A stretch of 64,000 nt of DNA. Origin: Corynebacterium auris. Lineage in GTDB: Bacteria; Actinomycetota; Actinomycetes; Mycobacteriales; Mycobacteriaceae. Position 1 is the first letter of the stretch. Each line of letters opens with the position of its first letter. Below are positions 44,439 to 52,828 of this stretch, one piece after another. The stretch covers positions 310,001 through 374,000 of the forward strand of contig NZ_CP047047.1 of assembly GCF_030408575.1 (NCBI RefSeq), written 5' to 3'. The position numbers and the translations under genes are program-made. The notes under the pieces are model-generated. The model worked only from the letters and a program-made list of their open reading frames with translations. It made no database searches and had not been told where the DNA came from.

Positions 44439-45455
44439 ATGACCAACGGCACTCCACCGTCCGCCTCCGGCGATTTCGCCCTGGACCTCGGCGACGCCGA
44501 GCTGAACAGCCGTATCGCCGAGGGGATGGGCACAGTCGAGGCGGAACTTCTCGCGCGGCTTTCCGCGGGAGAGGAGTTCATCGCCGACAAGGTCACCCAC
44601 CTCGTCAAGGCCGGGGGGAAGCGCTTCCGTCCCCTCGTGGCGCTGCTGTGCAGCGAGTTCGGCCCGCAGCCGGGAGACGCCAACGTGGTCAAGGGCGCGG
44701 TGATCACGGAGATGGTCCACCTGGCCACCCTCTACCACGACGACGTGATGGATGAGGCCGACAAGCGCCGCGGCGTCGACTCCGCCAACCACCGTTGGGG
44801 CAACACAGTGGCCATTTTGGCCGGCGACATCCTCTTCGCGCACGCCTCGCGCGTCATGAGCGAGATTGACACGGAGACCGTGCGCCACTTCGCCGACACC
44901 TTCGCCCAGCTGGTCACGGGCCAGATGCGGGAGACCGTCGGGCCGCGCGGCACCGACCCGGTGGAGCACTACCTGAAGGTCATCGAGGAAAAAACGGGGG
45001 TGCTCATCGCCTCCGCCGGCTACCTCGGGGCGCGCCTGAGCGGGGCGGACGAGGCCATCGTGCGCCGCTGCGAGGCCATCGGCGGGGCGATCGGCATGGT
45101 CTTCCAGATCGTCGACGACATCATCGACATTTTCTCCACCACCGCGGAGTCCGGCAAGGTGCCGGGCACGGACCTGCGCGAGGGCGTGTTCACGCTGCCC
45201 GTCCTCTACGCGTTGCGCGAGGACTCCCCGGCGGGCGAGGAGCTGCGCGGCCTGCTCACCGGCCCCTTGAGCCGCGACGAGGACGTCGCCCGCGCGCTCG
45301 AGCTCATCGGCCTCACGAAGGGCAGGGAGCACGCGCTTGACGACGTCCACAGGTACCTGTCCCTCGCCGAGCAGCACCTCGACGCCCTGCCCGGCATCCC
45401 GGCAAACGAAGCGCTGCGCCGCCTGTGCCGCTACACCGTCGAGCGCGTCGGCTAA
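44439..45455 (+). CDS. ispB: polyprenyl diphosphate synthase
   Basis: Trans-prenyltransferase that makes the long isoprenoid tail for menaquinone. It is 338 residues. Both Asp-rich motifs are present: DDVMD (first, in LYHDDVMDEADKRRG) and DDIID (second, in IVDDIIDIF), with GGKRFRPL at the substrate site. The chain length cannot be read with certainty; corynebacteria usually use C40 or C45. It is the end of the men group. Confidence 0.93.
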   Translation: MTNGTPPSASGDFALDLGDAELNSRIAEGMGTVEAELLARLSAGEEFIADKVTHLVKAGGKRFRPLVALLCSEFGPQPGDANVVKGAVITEMVHLATLYHDDVMDEADKRRGVDSANHRWGNTVAILAGDILFAHASRVMSEIDTETVRHFADTFAQLVTGQMRETVGPRGTDPVEHYLKVIEEKTGVLIASAGYLGARLSGADEAIVRRCEAIGGAIGMVFQIVDDIIDIFSTTAESGKVPGTDLREGVFTLPVLYALREDSPAGEELRGLLTGPLSRDEDVARALELIGLTKGREHALDDVHRYLSLAEQHLDALPGIPANEALRRLCRYTVERVG

Positions 45456-45529
45456 TCGGCGCGTTGAGCTGGCGATTTGTTGCGTACCGCGCGGTGTGTT
45501 GTAAGGTGTTTAGCGCACCTTGAGTGCTC

Positions 45530-45611
45530 GCCAGGTTGCCCGAGCGGCCAAAGGGAGCGGACTGTAAATCCGCCGGCATTGCCTTCAGAAGTTCGAATCT
45601 TCTACCTGGCA
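45530..45611 (+). tRNA. tRNA-Tyr (anticodon GTA)
   Basis: An 82-base cloverleaf with acceptor GCCAGGT/ACCTGGC, anticodon GTA in GACTGTAAATC, a long variable arm as expected for bacterial tRNA-Tyr, and T-loop GTTCGAATC. Acceptor A73 follows; CCA is not encoded. Confidence 0.95.
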
Positions 45612-45833
45612 CGGTAGCGAGAACCCGTCACCAACACGGTGGCGGGTTTTCGCGTTGGTGGGGGTTCCGCAGGAGGCGCCCGTGCCTGAGGCGCGTGGCT
45701 GGGGAGCGTCGAAAAGCGGCCGAAAAAGGCTACTGAGCAGCCGATTTGTTAAGTGCAAAGACCGTGGGTTAATCTTTTCAAGGCTTCAACGGAGCGGGTC
45801 GCGCGAGAGTGGGTCCCACAACACAGAGGCTGT

Positions 45834-45906
45834 GCCCCCTTAGCTCAGTCGGCAGAGCGTTTCCATGGTAAGGAAAAGGTCATCAGTTCGATTCTGATAG
45901 GGGGCT
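45834..45906 (+). tRNA. tRNA-Thr (anticodon GGT)
   Basis: A 73-base cloverleaf with acceptor GCCCCCT/AGGGGGC, anticodon stem TTTCC/GGAAA around loop ATGGTAA (anticodon GGT), and T-loop GTTCGATTC. Confidence 0.95.
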
Positions 45907-45937
45907 CTGTTGTTTGCCGCCCCGGCGGTGAACGCAG

Positions 45938-46009
45938 GGCGGTGTAGCTCAGTGGTAGAGCAAGCGACTCATAATCGCTGTGTCGAGAGTTCAATTCTCT
46001 CCATCGCTA
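45938..46009 (+). tRNA. elongator tRNA-Met (anticodon CAT)
   Basis: A 72-base cloverleaf with acceptor GGCGGTG/CATCGCT (two G-U pairs), anticodon CAT in GCGACTCATAATCGC, and T-loop GTTCAATTC. It lacks the three G-C pairs of an initiator anticodon stem, so it is the elongator. Confidence 0.93.
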
Positions 46010-46076
46010 CTCACCTAAACCGGGGCGCCTCGGCGCCCGTGGTAGGGTTGGCGTACTGTTGTGAAGGCAGTACCCG

Positions 46077-46149
46077 AGGGGCGTGGCGCAATTGGTAGCG
46101 CAACGGTCTCCAAAACCGTAGGTTGCAGGTTCGAGTCCTGTCGCCCCTG
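46077..46149 (+). tRNA. tRNA-Trp (anticodon CCA)
   Basis: A 73-base cloverleaf with acceptor AGGGGCG/CGCCCCT, anticodon CCA in CGGTCTCCAAAACCG, and T-loop GTTCGAGTC. A CCA follows at once (46150-46152) and would serve as an encoded 3' end. It lies 24 bases before secE, the usual place for tRNA-Trp. Confidence 0.96.
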
Positions 46150-46176
46150 CCACGACGTTAAGCAACGAGGAGAGCT

Positions 46177-46497
46177 GTGACAGACCCCAACGCACAGAAC
46201 GCGGCGCGGCCCACCGGCAAGCGCCAGCTTCACGGCGCCTCTCCTGTTTCCGCGCAGTCCTACGAGGACAAGCGCACCGAGCGCCGCGAGCCCGAGGGGG
46301 AGGATTCCCCCGGCGGCGGCGTGACCAAGTTCCCCGCCGAGGTTGCCGGCGAGATGCGTAAGGTCATCTGGCCCACCGGGAGCCAGATGGTGAGCTACAC
46401 GCTCATCGTGTTCGCCTTCCTCATTGTCCTTACCGCGCTCGTGTGGTCCGTGGACTGGGCCACGAGCTGGGTAGTTGAGCAAGCCTTCGTCCGTTAG
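46177..46497 (+). CDS. secE: protein translocase subunit SecE
   Basis: A 106-residue subunit of the SecYEG protein-export channel. Actinobacterial form with a polar N-terminal extension (about 50 residues), the amphipathic helix EVAGEMRKVIWPTGSQM, and one C-terminal transmembrane helix. GTG start with a GAGGAG site. It follows tRNA-Trp and precedes nusG, the universal order. Confidence 0.95.
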   Translation: MTDPNAQNAARPTGKRQLHGASPVSAQSYEDKRTERREPEGEDSPGGGVTKFPAEVAGEMRKVIWPTGSQMVSYTLIVFAFLIVLTALVWSVDWATSWVVEQAFVR

Positions 46498-46520
46498 CTA
46501 TACTTTTTAACCGCACGTTC

Positions 46521-46560
46521 ATCCCGCCGCCCCGCTCCCGGGGAGGGCGGGATACTTTTT
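46521..46560 (+). terminator. Rho-independent terminator after secE
   Basis: A GC-rich hairpin (arms beginning ATCCCGCC and ending GGCGGGAT, with an inner CCCG/CGGG pairing) followed by ACTTTTTG. It suggests that secE ends a transcript and nusG has its own start nearby. Confidence 0.8.
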
Positions 46561-46637
46561 GCCCCCGCCCCGCGAGGCAGTCGGTAGGCTGGGGCCACAT
46601 TCAGGAACACACCGAGGATTAGCAATGGGGAGTAGCA

Positions 46638-47582
46638 ATGGCTGAAGACACCACCAAGGCCGAGAACACCAAGGTCGAGAACAACGAAACCGAAATGGTC
46701 GGCGAGGGTGCACCAGTCCAGCCGGAGACCGACCCGGAGGCCAAGGAAGCGGAGGAGGCCGAGGATTCAGAGGATTCCGAGGAGTCTGAGGAGGCCGAGG
46801 GAGCTGCCGAGCCCGCCGGTGAGGCGGAGCAGGAGATGGTTTCCGAAGGCGCGCCCGTCGAGCCCGCTGAGCCCGGCGACGTGTCTGTAGCGGAGGCGGA
46901 GCAGGCCCTCGGTGGCGAGCCCGCGGAGAGCGAGGACAGCGAGTACCGGCGCCGCCTGCGCGAATACACCCGCGAGCTGAAGAAGCTGCCGGGCGAGTGG
47001 TACATCATCCAGTCCTACTCGGGCTACGAAAACAAGGTGAAGACGAACCTGGACATGCGCATCCAGACCCTCGAGGTGGAGGACTCCATCTTCGACGTCG
47101 TCGTCCCCATCGAGCAGGCGATCGAGCTCAAGGACGGCAAGCGCAAGCTGGTGAAGCGCAAGCTTCTGCCCGGCTACGTGCTCGTGCGCATGGACATGAA
47201 CGACGCCGCCTGGTCGGTCGTCCGCGAAACCCCGGGCGTGACCTCGTTCGTGGGCAACGAGGGCAACGCCACCCCGGTGAAGCACCGCGACGTGGCCAAG
47301 TTCCTGATGCCGAAGGAGACCCCCGCGGAGGGGCAGCCCAGCGTGGCCAACGCCGAGGGCGAAACGGTGGTGGCCATGCCGGAGGAGGAGGTCGCACCGG
47401 TTCCGGCGCACGACTACAAGGTCGGCGAGGCCGTCACCATCCTCTCCGGCGCGCTCGCCTCCGTGTCCGCGACCATCTCGGAGATCGACCCGGCTACCGG
47501 GAAGATCCAGGCTCTCGTGTCCATCTTCGGCCGCGAGACCCCGGTGGAGCTCACCGCGGACCAGATCGAGCGCATCATCTAG
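46638..47582 (+). CDS. nusG: transcription antitermination protein NusG with long acidic N-terminus
   Basis: Binds RNA polymerase and promotes elongation and transcription-translation coupling. It is 314 residues: an acidic, low-complexity N-terminal extension (about 1-105), the NGN domain from LPGEWYIIQSYSGYENKV to about 225, then the KOW domain (KVGEAVTILSGALASVSATISEI). The extension, typical of actinobacteria, here has the motif EMVxEGAPVxP twice (about 15-25 and 66-76). ATG at 46638 with GGGGAG upstream. Confidence 0.95.
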   Translation: MAEDTTKAENTKVENNETEMVGEGAPVQPETDPEAKEAEEAEDSEDSEESEEAEGAAEPAGEAEQEMVSEGAPVEPAEPGDVSVAEAEQALGGEPAESEDSEYRRRLREYTRELKKLPGEWYIIQSYSGYENKVKTNLDMRIQTLEVEDSIFDVVVPIEQAIELKDGKRKLVKRKLLPGYVLVRMDMNDAAWSVVRETPGVTSFVGNEGNATPVKHRDVAKFLMPKETPAEGQPSVANAEGETVVAMPEEEVAPVPAHDYKVGEAVTILSGALASVSATISEIDPATGKIQALVSIFGRETPVELTADQIERII

Positions 47583-47761
47583 TTTGCTTCTTTTCCTGCG
47601 TACGCCCTAGAGTGGACAAACGCGTGTGCCCGCCCGGCGGGCACGCCATTGTAATCCGTTCATCCCCGGTGGCCTGCGCCGCGCTTTGCCGCGGCAGGGC
47701 ATCCGGCAGCCCCGGCAGTGCATCGTGGCCGTGGGCCGTACCAAGGAATTGAGGTAATCCG

Positions 47762-48190
47762 ATGGCAAAGAAGAAGGTCACCGGCCTGATCAAGCTGCAG
47801 ATCGAGGCCGGCATGGCAAACCCGGCCCCGCCGGTCGGTCCGGCCCTGGGTGCCCACGGCGTCAACATCGTCGAGTTCACCAAGGCGTACAACGCCGCCA
47901 CCGAATCCATGCGCGGCAACATCATCCCGGTCGAGATCACCGTCTACGAGGACCGCTCCTTCGACTTCATCCTGAAGTCCCCGCCGGCCGCGAAGCTGCT
48001 GCTCAAGGCGGCCGGCCTGCAGAAGGGCTCCGGCGTGCCGCACACCCAGAAGGTCGGCACCGTCACCTGGGAGCAGTGCAAGGAGATCGCCGAGACCAAG
48101 AAGGCTGACCTCAACGCCCGCGACATCGAGGCCGGCGCCGCGATCATCGCCGGCACCGCCCGCTCCATGGGCATCGACGTGACCAAGTAA
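47762..48190 (+). CDS. rplK: 50S ribosomal protein L11
   Basis: A 142-residue protein of the ribosomal GTPase-associated centre. Full family features: [26 protein letters not shown] at the N-terminus and the rRNA-binding C-terminal [10 protein letters not shown]. It lies 180 bases after nusG. Confidence 0.97.
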   Translation: MAKKKVTGLIKLQIEAGMANPAPPVGPALGAHGVNIVEFTKAYNAATESMRGNIIPVEITVYEDRSFDFILKSPPAAKLLLKAAGLQKGSGVPHTQKVGTVTWEQCKEIAETKKADLNARDIEAGAAIIAGTARSMGIDVTK

Positions 48191-48267
48191 AAACACCCCT
48201 GTGGCAGGGCCGGCCAGGCCCGCACCACAACTCCCGCCGTCTGCACAAGACGGGAAAGGAACACAAC

Positions 48268-48978
48268 ATGGCTAAGAAGTCCAAGCGCTACGAGGAGATG
48301 GCGGCCAAGGTCGACCGCAACGCGCTCTACCACCCGCTCGACGCCGTCGCGCTGGCGAAGGAGACCTCCTCCGACAAGTACGACGCCACCATCGACGTCG
48401 CCATCCGCCTCTCCGTCGACCCCCGCAAGGCCGACCAGCTGGTCCGCGGCACCGTCTCCCTGCCCAACGGCACGGGTAAGTCGGTCCGTGTCGCCGTCTT
48501 CGCCGAGGGCGAGAAGGCCACCCAGGCCGAGGAGGCCGGCGCTGAGATCGTCGGCACCGACGTGCTCATCGAACAGATCAACAACGGCCAGCTCGACTTC
48601 GATGTCGCCATCGCGACGCCGGACCAGATGGCCAAGGTGGGCCGCGTCGCCCGCGTCCTCGGCCCGCGCGGCCTCATGCCGAACCCGAAGACCGGCACGG
48701 TCACCCCGGACGTCGCCAAGGCGATCCAGGACGTCAAGGGCGGCAAGATCTCCTTCCGCGTGGATAAGGCCGCGAACCTGCACGCGCTGATCGGCAAGGC
48801 CTCCTTCAGCGCCGAGCAGCTTGCCGAGAACTACGGCGCGCTTCTCGACGAAGTCCTGCGCCTCAAGCCCTCCTCCGCGAAGGGCGTCTACCTGAAGAAG
48901 ATCTCCGTCTCCGCCACCCAGGGCCCGGGCGTCCCGGTCGACCCGAACGTGCAGAAGGCCTACGCCACGAAGGCGTAG
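48268..48978 (+). CDS. rplA: 50S ribosomal protein L1
   Basis: A 236-residue protein of the L1 stalk that helps release the deacylated tRNA and can repress its own operon. The core [20 protein letters not shown] is present. Follows rplK after 77 bases with an AAAGGA site. Confidence 0.97.
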   Translation: MAKKSKRYEEMAAKVDRNALYHPLDAVALAKETSSDKYDATIDVAIRLSVDPRKADQLVRGTVSLPNGTGKSVRVAVFAEGEKATQAEEAGAEIVGTDVLIEQINNGQLDFDVAIATPDQMAKVGRVARVLGPRGLMPNPKTGTVTPDVAKAIQDVKGGKISFRVDKAANLHALIGKASFSAEQLAENYGALLDEVLRLKPSSAKGVYLKKISVSATQGPGVPVDPNVQKAYATKA

Positions 48979-48991
48979 CCTGCCGCGGTTC

Positions 48992-49035
48992 GCCCCCGGC
49001 TCGCGCTTCGCGGCGCGTGCTCTGGGGGTTTTCGC
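48992..49035 (+). terminator. probable terminator after rplA
   Basis: A hairpin between CCCCCGG-containing left arm (48993-48999) and CTGGGGG (49022-49028), enclosing a GC-rich inner stem, followed by TTTT. It separates the rplKA from the rplJL transcript. Confidence 0.65.
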
Positions 49036-49150
49036 GTCTCTGCCACGCCCCGCCGGCCGCGATTTTGAGTTCCCCGCCGGTGCGGCTAAACTCTGCACAC
49101 GAAGTTTGAACGGGGGCGGGCGAAAGCCTCGCGCCCCGAGCTCAAGTTTC

Positions 49151-49276
49151 ACCGAAGACCGTCGGTCGCCCTGCTTGCAGGGCCGAAGGTGTCCCACTCC
49201 AGGGAACGGCCTACGCAGGAGGAACGTGGCTCACCTAAAGTTGTGGTGCCTCGTGCTTTCTGCACGGGGCGCTTTT
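49151..49276 (+). promoter_or_regulatory. ribosomal protein L10 leader with attenuator-type hairpin
   Basis: The 366-base gap between rplA and rplJ holds an RNA leader of L10 type: GAAGACCGTCGG, then CCGAAGG...GGGAACGGCCTACGCAGGAGG, which can fold into the L10-binding kink-turn/three-way structure. It is followed at 49248-49270 by a 9-base hairpin GCCTCGTGC-TTTCT-GCACGGGGC and a T-rich stretch (CGCTTTTGCTTTT). L10 (as the L10-L12 complex) binding this leader would shut down rplJL. Assignment by sequence pattern and position. Confidence 0.8.
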
Positions 49277-49344
49277 GCTTTTGCGGCGGGCGCCCCGGCG
49301 GATTGAAGGACATGACGTTATTGGATTGGAAGGAGGCGTGTGTA

Positions 49345-49866
49345 ATGGCTAACCCGAAGAACATTGCGGAGCTTGAGGCCCTGAAGGGCAAGTTCAAGGA
49401 CGCGAGCTCCGTTGTTCTCACCGAGTACCGTGGCCTGACCGTTGGTCAGCTGCAGGAGCTGCGCGGTGAGCTGGGCTTTGATGTCGAATACCACGTCGCC
49501 AAGAACACCCTCGTCAAGATCGCCGCGAACGAGAACGGCATTGAGGGTCTCGACGATCTCCTGACCGGACCCACCGCTATCGCCTTCATCAAGGGCGAGG
49601 CCGTGGACGCCGCGAAGGTGATGAAGAAGTTCAACAAGGACCACGACGCGTTCGTGATCAAGGGCGGCTACATGGACGGCAGCGTCCTGGACGCCTCCCA
49701 GGTTGACGCCATCGCCGAGATGGATAACCGCGAGACCACCCTTGCGAAGATCGCCGGTGCTTTCCAGGGTTCCTTGGCAAAGGCTGCTGGCCTGTTCCAG
49801 GCTCCAGCATCCAAGACCGCCCGCCTTGTCGCTGCGCTGCAGGACAAGCAGGACGAAGCCGCGTAA
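49345..49866 (+). CDS. rplJ: 50S ribosomal protein L10
   Basis: A 173-residue base of the ribosomal stalk that carries L7/L12 dimers and acts as autorepressor on the leader upstream. ANPKNIAELEALKGKF start, SSVVLTEYRGLTVGQL; AAGGAGG site 9 bases before the ATG. Confidence 0.97.
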   Translation: MANPKNIAELEALKGKFKDASSVVLTEYRGLTVGQLQELRGELGFDVEYHVAKNTLVKIAANENGIEGLDDLLTGPTAIAFIKGEAVDAAKVMKKFNKDHDAFVIKGGYMDGSVLDASQVDAIAEMDNRETTLAKIAGAFQGSLAKAAGLFQAPASKTARLVAALQDKQDEAA

Positions 49867-49933
49867 AGCGCGAACAACGTAATCCCCCACACACTTGGGC
49901 CCCGGTTGGGCCCGCGAAAGAAAGGAAGCCACA

Positions 49934-50323
49934 ATGGCTAAGCTGTCCAAGGACGAGCTCATTGAGCAGTTCAAGGAAATGACCCTCATCGAGCTCTCCG
50001 AGTTCCTGAAGGAGTTCGAGGAGGTCTTCGACGTCACCGCCGCCGCTCCGGTTGCTGTCGCTGCTGCCGGTGCCCCGGCTGGCGGCGAGGCCGCTGCTGA
50101 GGAGGAGAAGGACGAGTTCGACGTCGTTCTCGAGTCCGCCGGCGACAAGAAGATCGGCGTGATCAAGGTCGTCCGCGAGCTCGTTCCGGGTCTCGGCCTG
50201 AAGGACGCCAAGGAGATGGTGGAGAGCGCTCCGAAGGCGATCCTCGAGGGCGCCAACAAGGAGGACGCCGAGGCCGCCAAGACCAAGCTCGAGGAGGCCG
50301 GCGCGCAGGTTACCCTCAAGTAA
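49934..50323 (+). CDS. rplL: 50S ribosomal protein L7/L12
   Basis: A 129-residue stalk protein that recruits translation factors. N-terminal dimer domain, Ala/Gly hinge ([23 protein letters not shown]), C-terminal [34 protein letters not shown]. It follows rplJ after 67 bases. Confidence 0.98.
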   Translation: MAKLSKDELIEQFKEMTLIELSEFLKEFEEVFDVTAAAPVAVAAAGAPAGGEAAAEEEKDEFDVVLESAGDKKIGVIKVVRELVPGLGLKDAKEMVESAPKAILEGANKEDAEAAKTKLEEAGAQVTLK

Positions 50324-50339
50324 TCGCGTCCCCCCCCCC

Positions 50340-50375
50340 AGCTCCCCGCACCGCACGGTGTGGGGAGCTTTTTGC
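50340..50375 (+). terminator. Rho-independent terminator after rplL
   Basis: A 13-base-pair stem (AGCTCCCCGCACC and GGTGTGGGGAGCT with one G-T pair), loop GCAC, followed by TTTTTG. A run of ten C bases (50330-50339) lies directly before it. Confidence 0.92.
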
Positions 50376-50386
50376 TTTTCGACGCC

Positions 50387-51178
50387 CTACCCCACGAGGA
50401 ACTTGTTCACGTAGCGTTTCGCGATGTCGGGGCCGAAATCGGAGAGCACCTTGAGCACCGTGTCGGGGACGCTGACGGTGTGGTGCATTTTCTTTTTGCT
50501 GTACGGGTTCTTTGTGGTGAAGACCTTTTCCGCCTTCTTGGCGATGTCTTCCGGCACGAGACGGACGCCGAGGGTGGTGATGGAGCGGGCGCTGACGTCC
50601 GAAATCTTCGACTTGGCCCACAGCGGCATGAGGTCGTGCACCCGGATTTTGTCCTTCGCCCACTCGATGGCGAGCGCCTCGGTGAGGCCTTTGACGTAAA
50701 ACTTCGAGGCGGAGTACGTGGACACGTCGGGCTGGCCGAAGAACGCGGACGCCGAGCACATGGAGACCATGACGGCGCCGCGTGTGCGCTTGAGGTAGGG
50801 GTGGCAGGCTCTGGCCCCGTAGGTGGCGCCGACGGCGTTGATGTCCACGAGCCACTGGATTTTGTCCGGGTCCTGGGTGTGCAGCGGCCCGTCGACGATC
50901 ACGCCGGCGTTGTTGAAAAAGGCGTGGAGCCTGCCGCCGGTGTGTGCGGTGAAGTCCGCGAGCGCCGCCTCCCAGTCCTCCCACGAGCGCACGTCGAGGT
51001 GCCCGGTGACGAGGGTGCCCGGCAGGTCTTCCACCTCCGCGCCCCAGTCGACGTCGACGATGTCGTAGCACCCGACAACCCACCCGCGCGCGAGCATTTT
51101 TTTGGCGGTTTCTTTCCCGATGCCGGTGGCGCCGCCCGACACGAACAGCGCCTTCCTGGGTTTCTGTGACTGAACCAT
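50387..51178 (-). CDS. short-chain dehydrogenase/reductase
   Basis: A 263-residue classical SDR: cofactor motif SGGATGIGKE (14-23), NNAGV, catalytic serine in VMVSMCSASAFFG and YSASK (Tyr/Lys). An aspartate in CYDIVDVDW after the second strand favours NAD(H). The substrate is unknown. Divergent from the aldehyde dehydrogenase, with 92 bases between starts, so the two may respond to one regulator. Confidence 0.88.
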   Translation of the reverse strand: MVQSQKPRKALFVSGGATGIGKETAKKMLARGWVVGCYDIVDVDWGAEVEDLPGTLVTGHLDVRSWEDWEAALADFTAHTGGRLHAFFNNAGVIVDGPLHTQDPDKIQWLVDINAVGATYGARACHPYLKRTRGAVMVSMCSASAFFGQPDVSTYSASKFYVKGLTEALAIEWAKDKIRVHDLMPLWAKSKISDVSARSITTLGVRLVPEDIAKKAEKVFTTKNPYSKKKMHHTVSVPDTVLKVLSDFGPDIAKRYVNKFLVG

Positions 51179-51270
51179 GAGACGTACTCTAGATGTTGGC
51201 GGCGTCACAGGTATAGGATCGTGGCCAAAAGTTTCTTCACGCAGTTTCGTCAGTGGGAGAGGAAGAACCA

Positions 51271-52767
51271 ATGACTCACGCGCTTCGCGAGCAAGCCACG
51301 ACCGAGATCACCAACCCGGCAACCGGAGAGGTCATCGCCACTGTGCCTGAGCACACCAAGGAGGATACCCAGGAGGCCTTCGAGCGCGCCCGCCTGGCGC
51401 AGAAGCGCTGGGCGCAGACCAGCTTCCGGCAGCGGCGCAAAATCTTTCTGCGCTTCCACAACCTCGTGCTGGATAACCGCGAGAAGCTGATGGACACGAT
51501 CCAGGACGAGAACGGCAAAAGCAGGCTATCGGCACTCGAGGAGCTTCTCGATGTCGCCTTGACCTCCCGCCACTACGGCTACAAGGGGGCGAAGCTGCTG
51601 AAGCCGCGTCGGCGCAAGCCCGTGGTTCCGCTATTGACCAGCACCTGGGAGCAGCGCGCCCCGAAGGGCGTGGTGGGCATGATCGCCCCCTTCAACTACC
51701 CGCTGTCCTTGTCCGTGTGCGACGCTCTCGCCGCGATTTTCGCGGGCAACGCCGTGGTGCTCAAGCCGGACTCCCAGACCCCGTTGTCCGCCCTGGCCGG
51801 CCTGGAGCTGCTTGAGCGGGCGGGCCTGCCGCGCGACGTGTTCCAGGTGGTCCCGGGCCGCGGCTCGGAGGTCGGCCAGGCGATCGTCGAGGAGTGCGAC
51901 TACCTCATGTTCACCGGCTCGACGGCGACGGGGGAGAAGCTCGCCCAGCAGGCCGCGGCGCGGCTCATCGATTACTCGATGGAGCTGGGCGGCAAGAACG
52001 CCATGATTGTCGCGCACGACGCGGACGTGAAGCGCACCGTCGACGGCGCGTGGATCGCCTGTTTCGGCAACTCCGGCCAGTTGTGCATCTCCATCGAGCG
52101 GCTCTACGTGCACCGCGATGTGGCCGACGAGTTCATCCCCGCCTTCGTGTCCAAGGTGCAGGGGCTGCGGGTGGGGGCCGGCCACGACTGGGACATCGAC
52201 ATGGGCAGCCTCATCTCGGTGGAGCACGCGGACGCTGTGGAGCGCTTCGTCAACGACGCGGTGGACAAAGGCGCGACGGTGCTCACCGGGGGGCGGCGGC
52301 TGCCGGAGCTCGGCGAGGCCTTCTTCGCCCCGACGGTGCTGACGGACGTCCCGGCCGAGGCGGAGCTCTACCGCTCGGAGGTGTTTGGCCCGGTGGTCTA
52401 CATCGAGGTCGTCGACTCCGACGAGGAGGCCATCGCGCGTGCCAACGACACCGAGTACGGCTTGAACGCCTCGGTATGGGCGCACCCGAAGACCGGGCGC
52501 CGGATCGCCGCGCAGCTCGAGACGGGGACCGTGAACATCAACGAGGGCTACGCGCCCGCGTGGTCGGCTATCGACGCCCCCATGGGCGGCTGGAAGAAGT
52601 CGGGCGTGGGCAGGCGTCACGGCGACGGCGGGCTGACGAAGTACACCGAGCAGCGCAACGTCACGCAGACCCGCCTGATCACGCTGATGGACAACGTCGT
52701 GCCGCGCCCCACGTGGGCGTCGACGATGGCGACGGCACTTAAGCTCGGCCGCGACATCCTGCGCTAG
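51271..52767 (+). CDS. aldehyde dehydrogenase, succinate-semialdehyde dehydrogenase-like
   Basis: A 498-residue NAD(P)-dependent aldehyde dehydrogenase. Active-site residues: Asn142 in APFNYPLSL, Glu238 in MELGGKN and the nucleophile Cys272 in GNSGQLCISIERL; GSTATG is the cofactor loop. Closest in my memory are actinobacterial GabD2-type succinate-semialdehyde dehydrogenases; the substrate is not certain. It has a GAGAGGA site. It is divergent from the SDR gene. Confidence 0.88.
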   Translation: MTHALREQATTEITNPATGEVIATVPEHTKEDTQEAFERARLAQKRWAQTSFRQRRKIFLRFHNLVLDNREKLMDTIQDENGKSRLSALEELLDVALTSRHYGYKGAKLLKPRRRKPVVPLLTSTWEQRAPKGVVGMIAPFNYPLSLSVCDALAAIFAGNAVVLKPDSQTPLSALAGLELLERAGLPRDVFQVVPGRGSEVGQAIVEECDYLMFTGSTATGEKLAQQAAARLIDYSMELGGKNAMIVAHDADVKRTVDGAWIACFGNSGQLCISIERLYVHRDVADEFIPAFVSKVQGLRVGAGHDWDIDMGSLISVEHADAVERFVNDAVDKGATVLTGGRRLPELGEAFFAPTVLTDVPAEAELYRSEVFGPVVYIEVVDSDEEAIARANDTEYGLNASVWAHPKTGRRIAAQLETGTVNINEGYAPAWSAIDAPMGGWKKSGVGRRHGDGGLTKYTEQRNVTQTRLITLMDNVVPRPTWASTMATALKLGRDILR

Positions 52768-52828
52768 GGGCGCGGCTCGGGCGCGGCCCGCGCCCGCTGG
52801 TTTTCGTAGTCCTATACAATGGGCGTTC

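Noticed and set aside
45530..46149. tRNA genes as attachment sites of an integrated element
   Set aside because: No integrase gene and no direct repeat of a tRNA 3' end nearby; flanking genes are core in the usual order.
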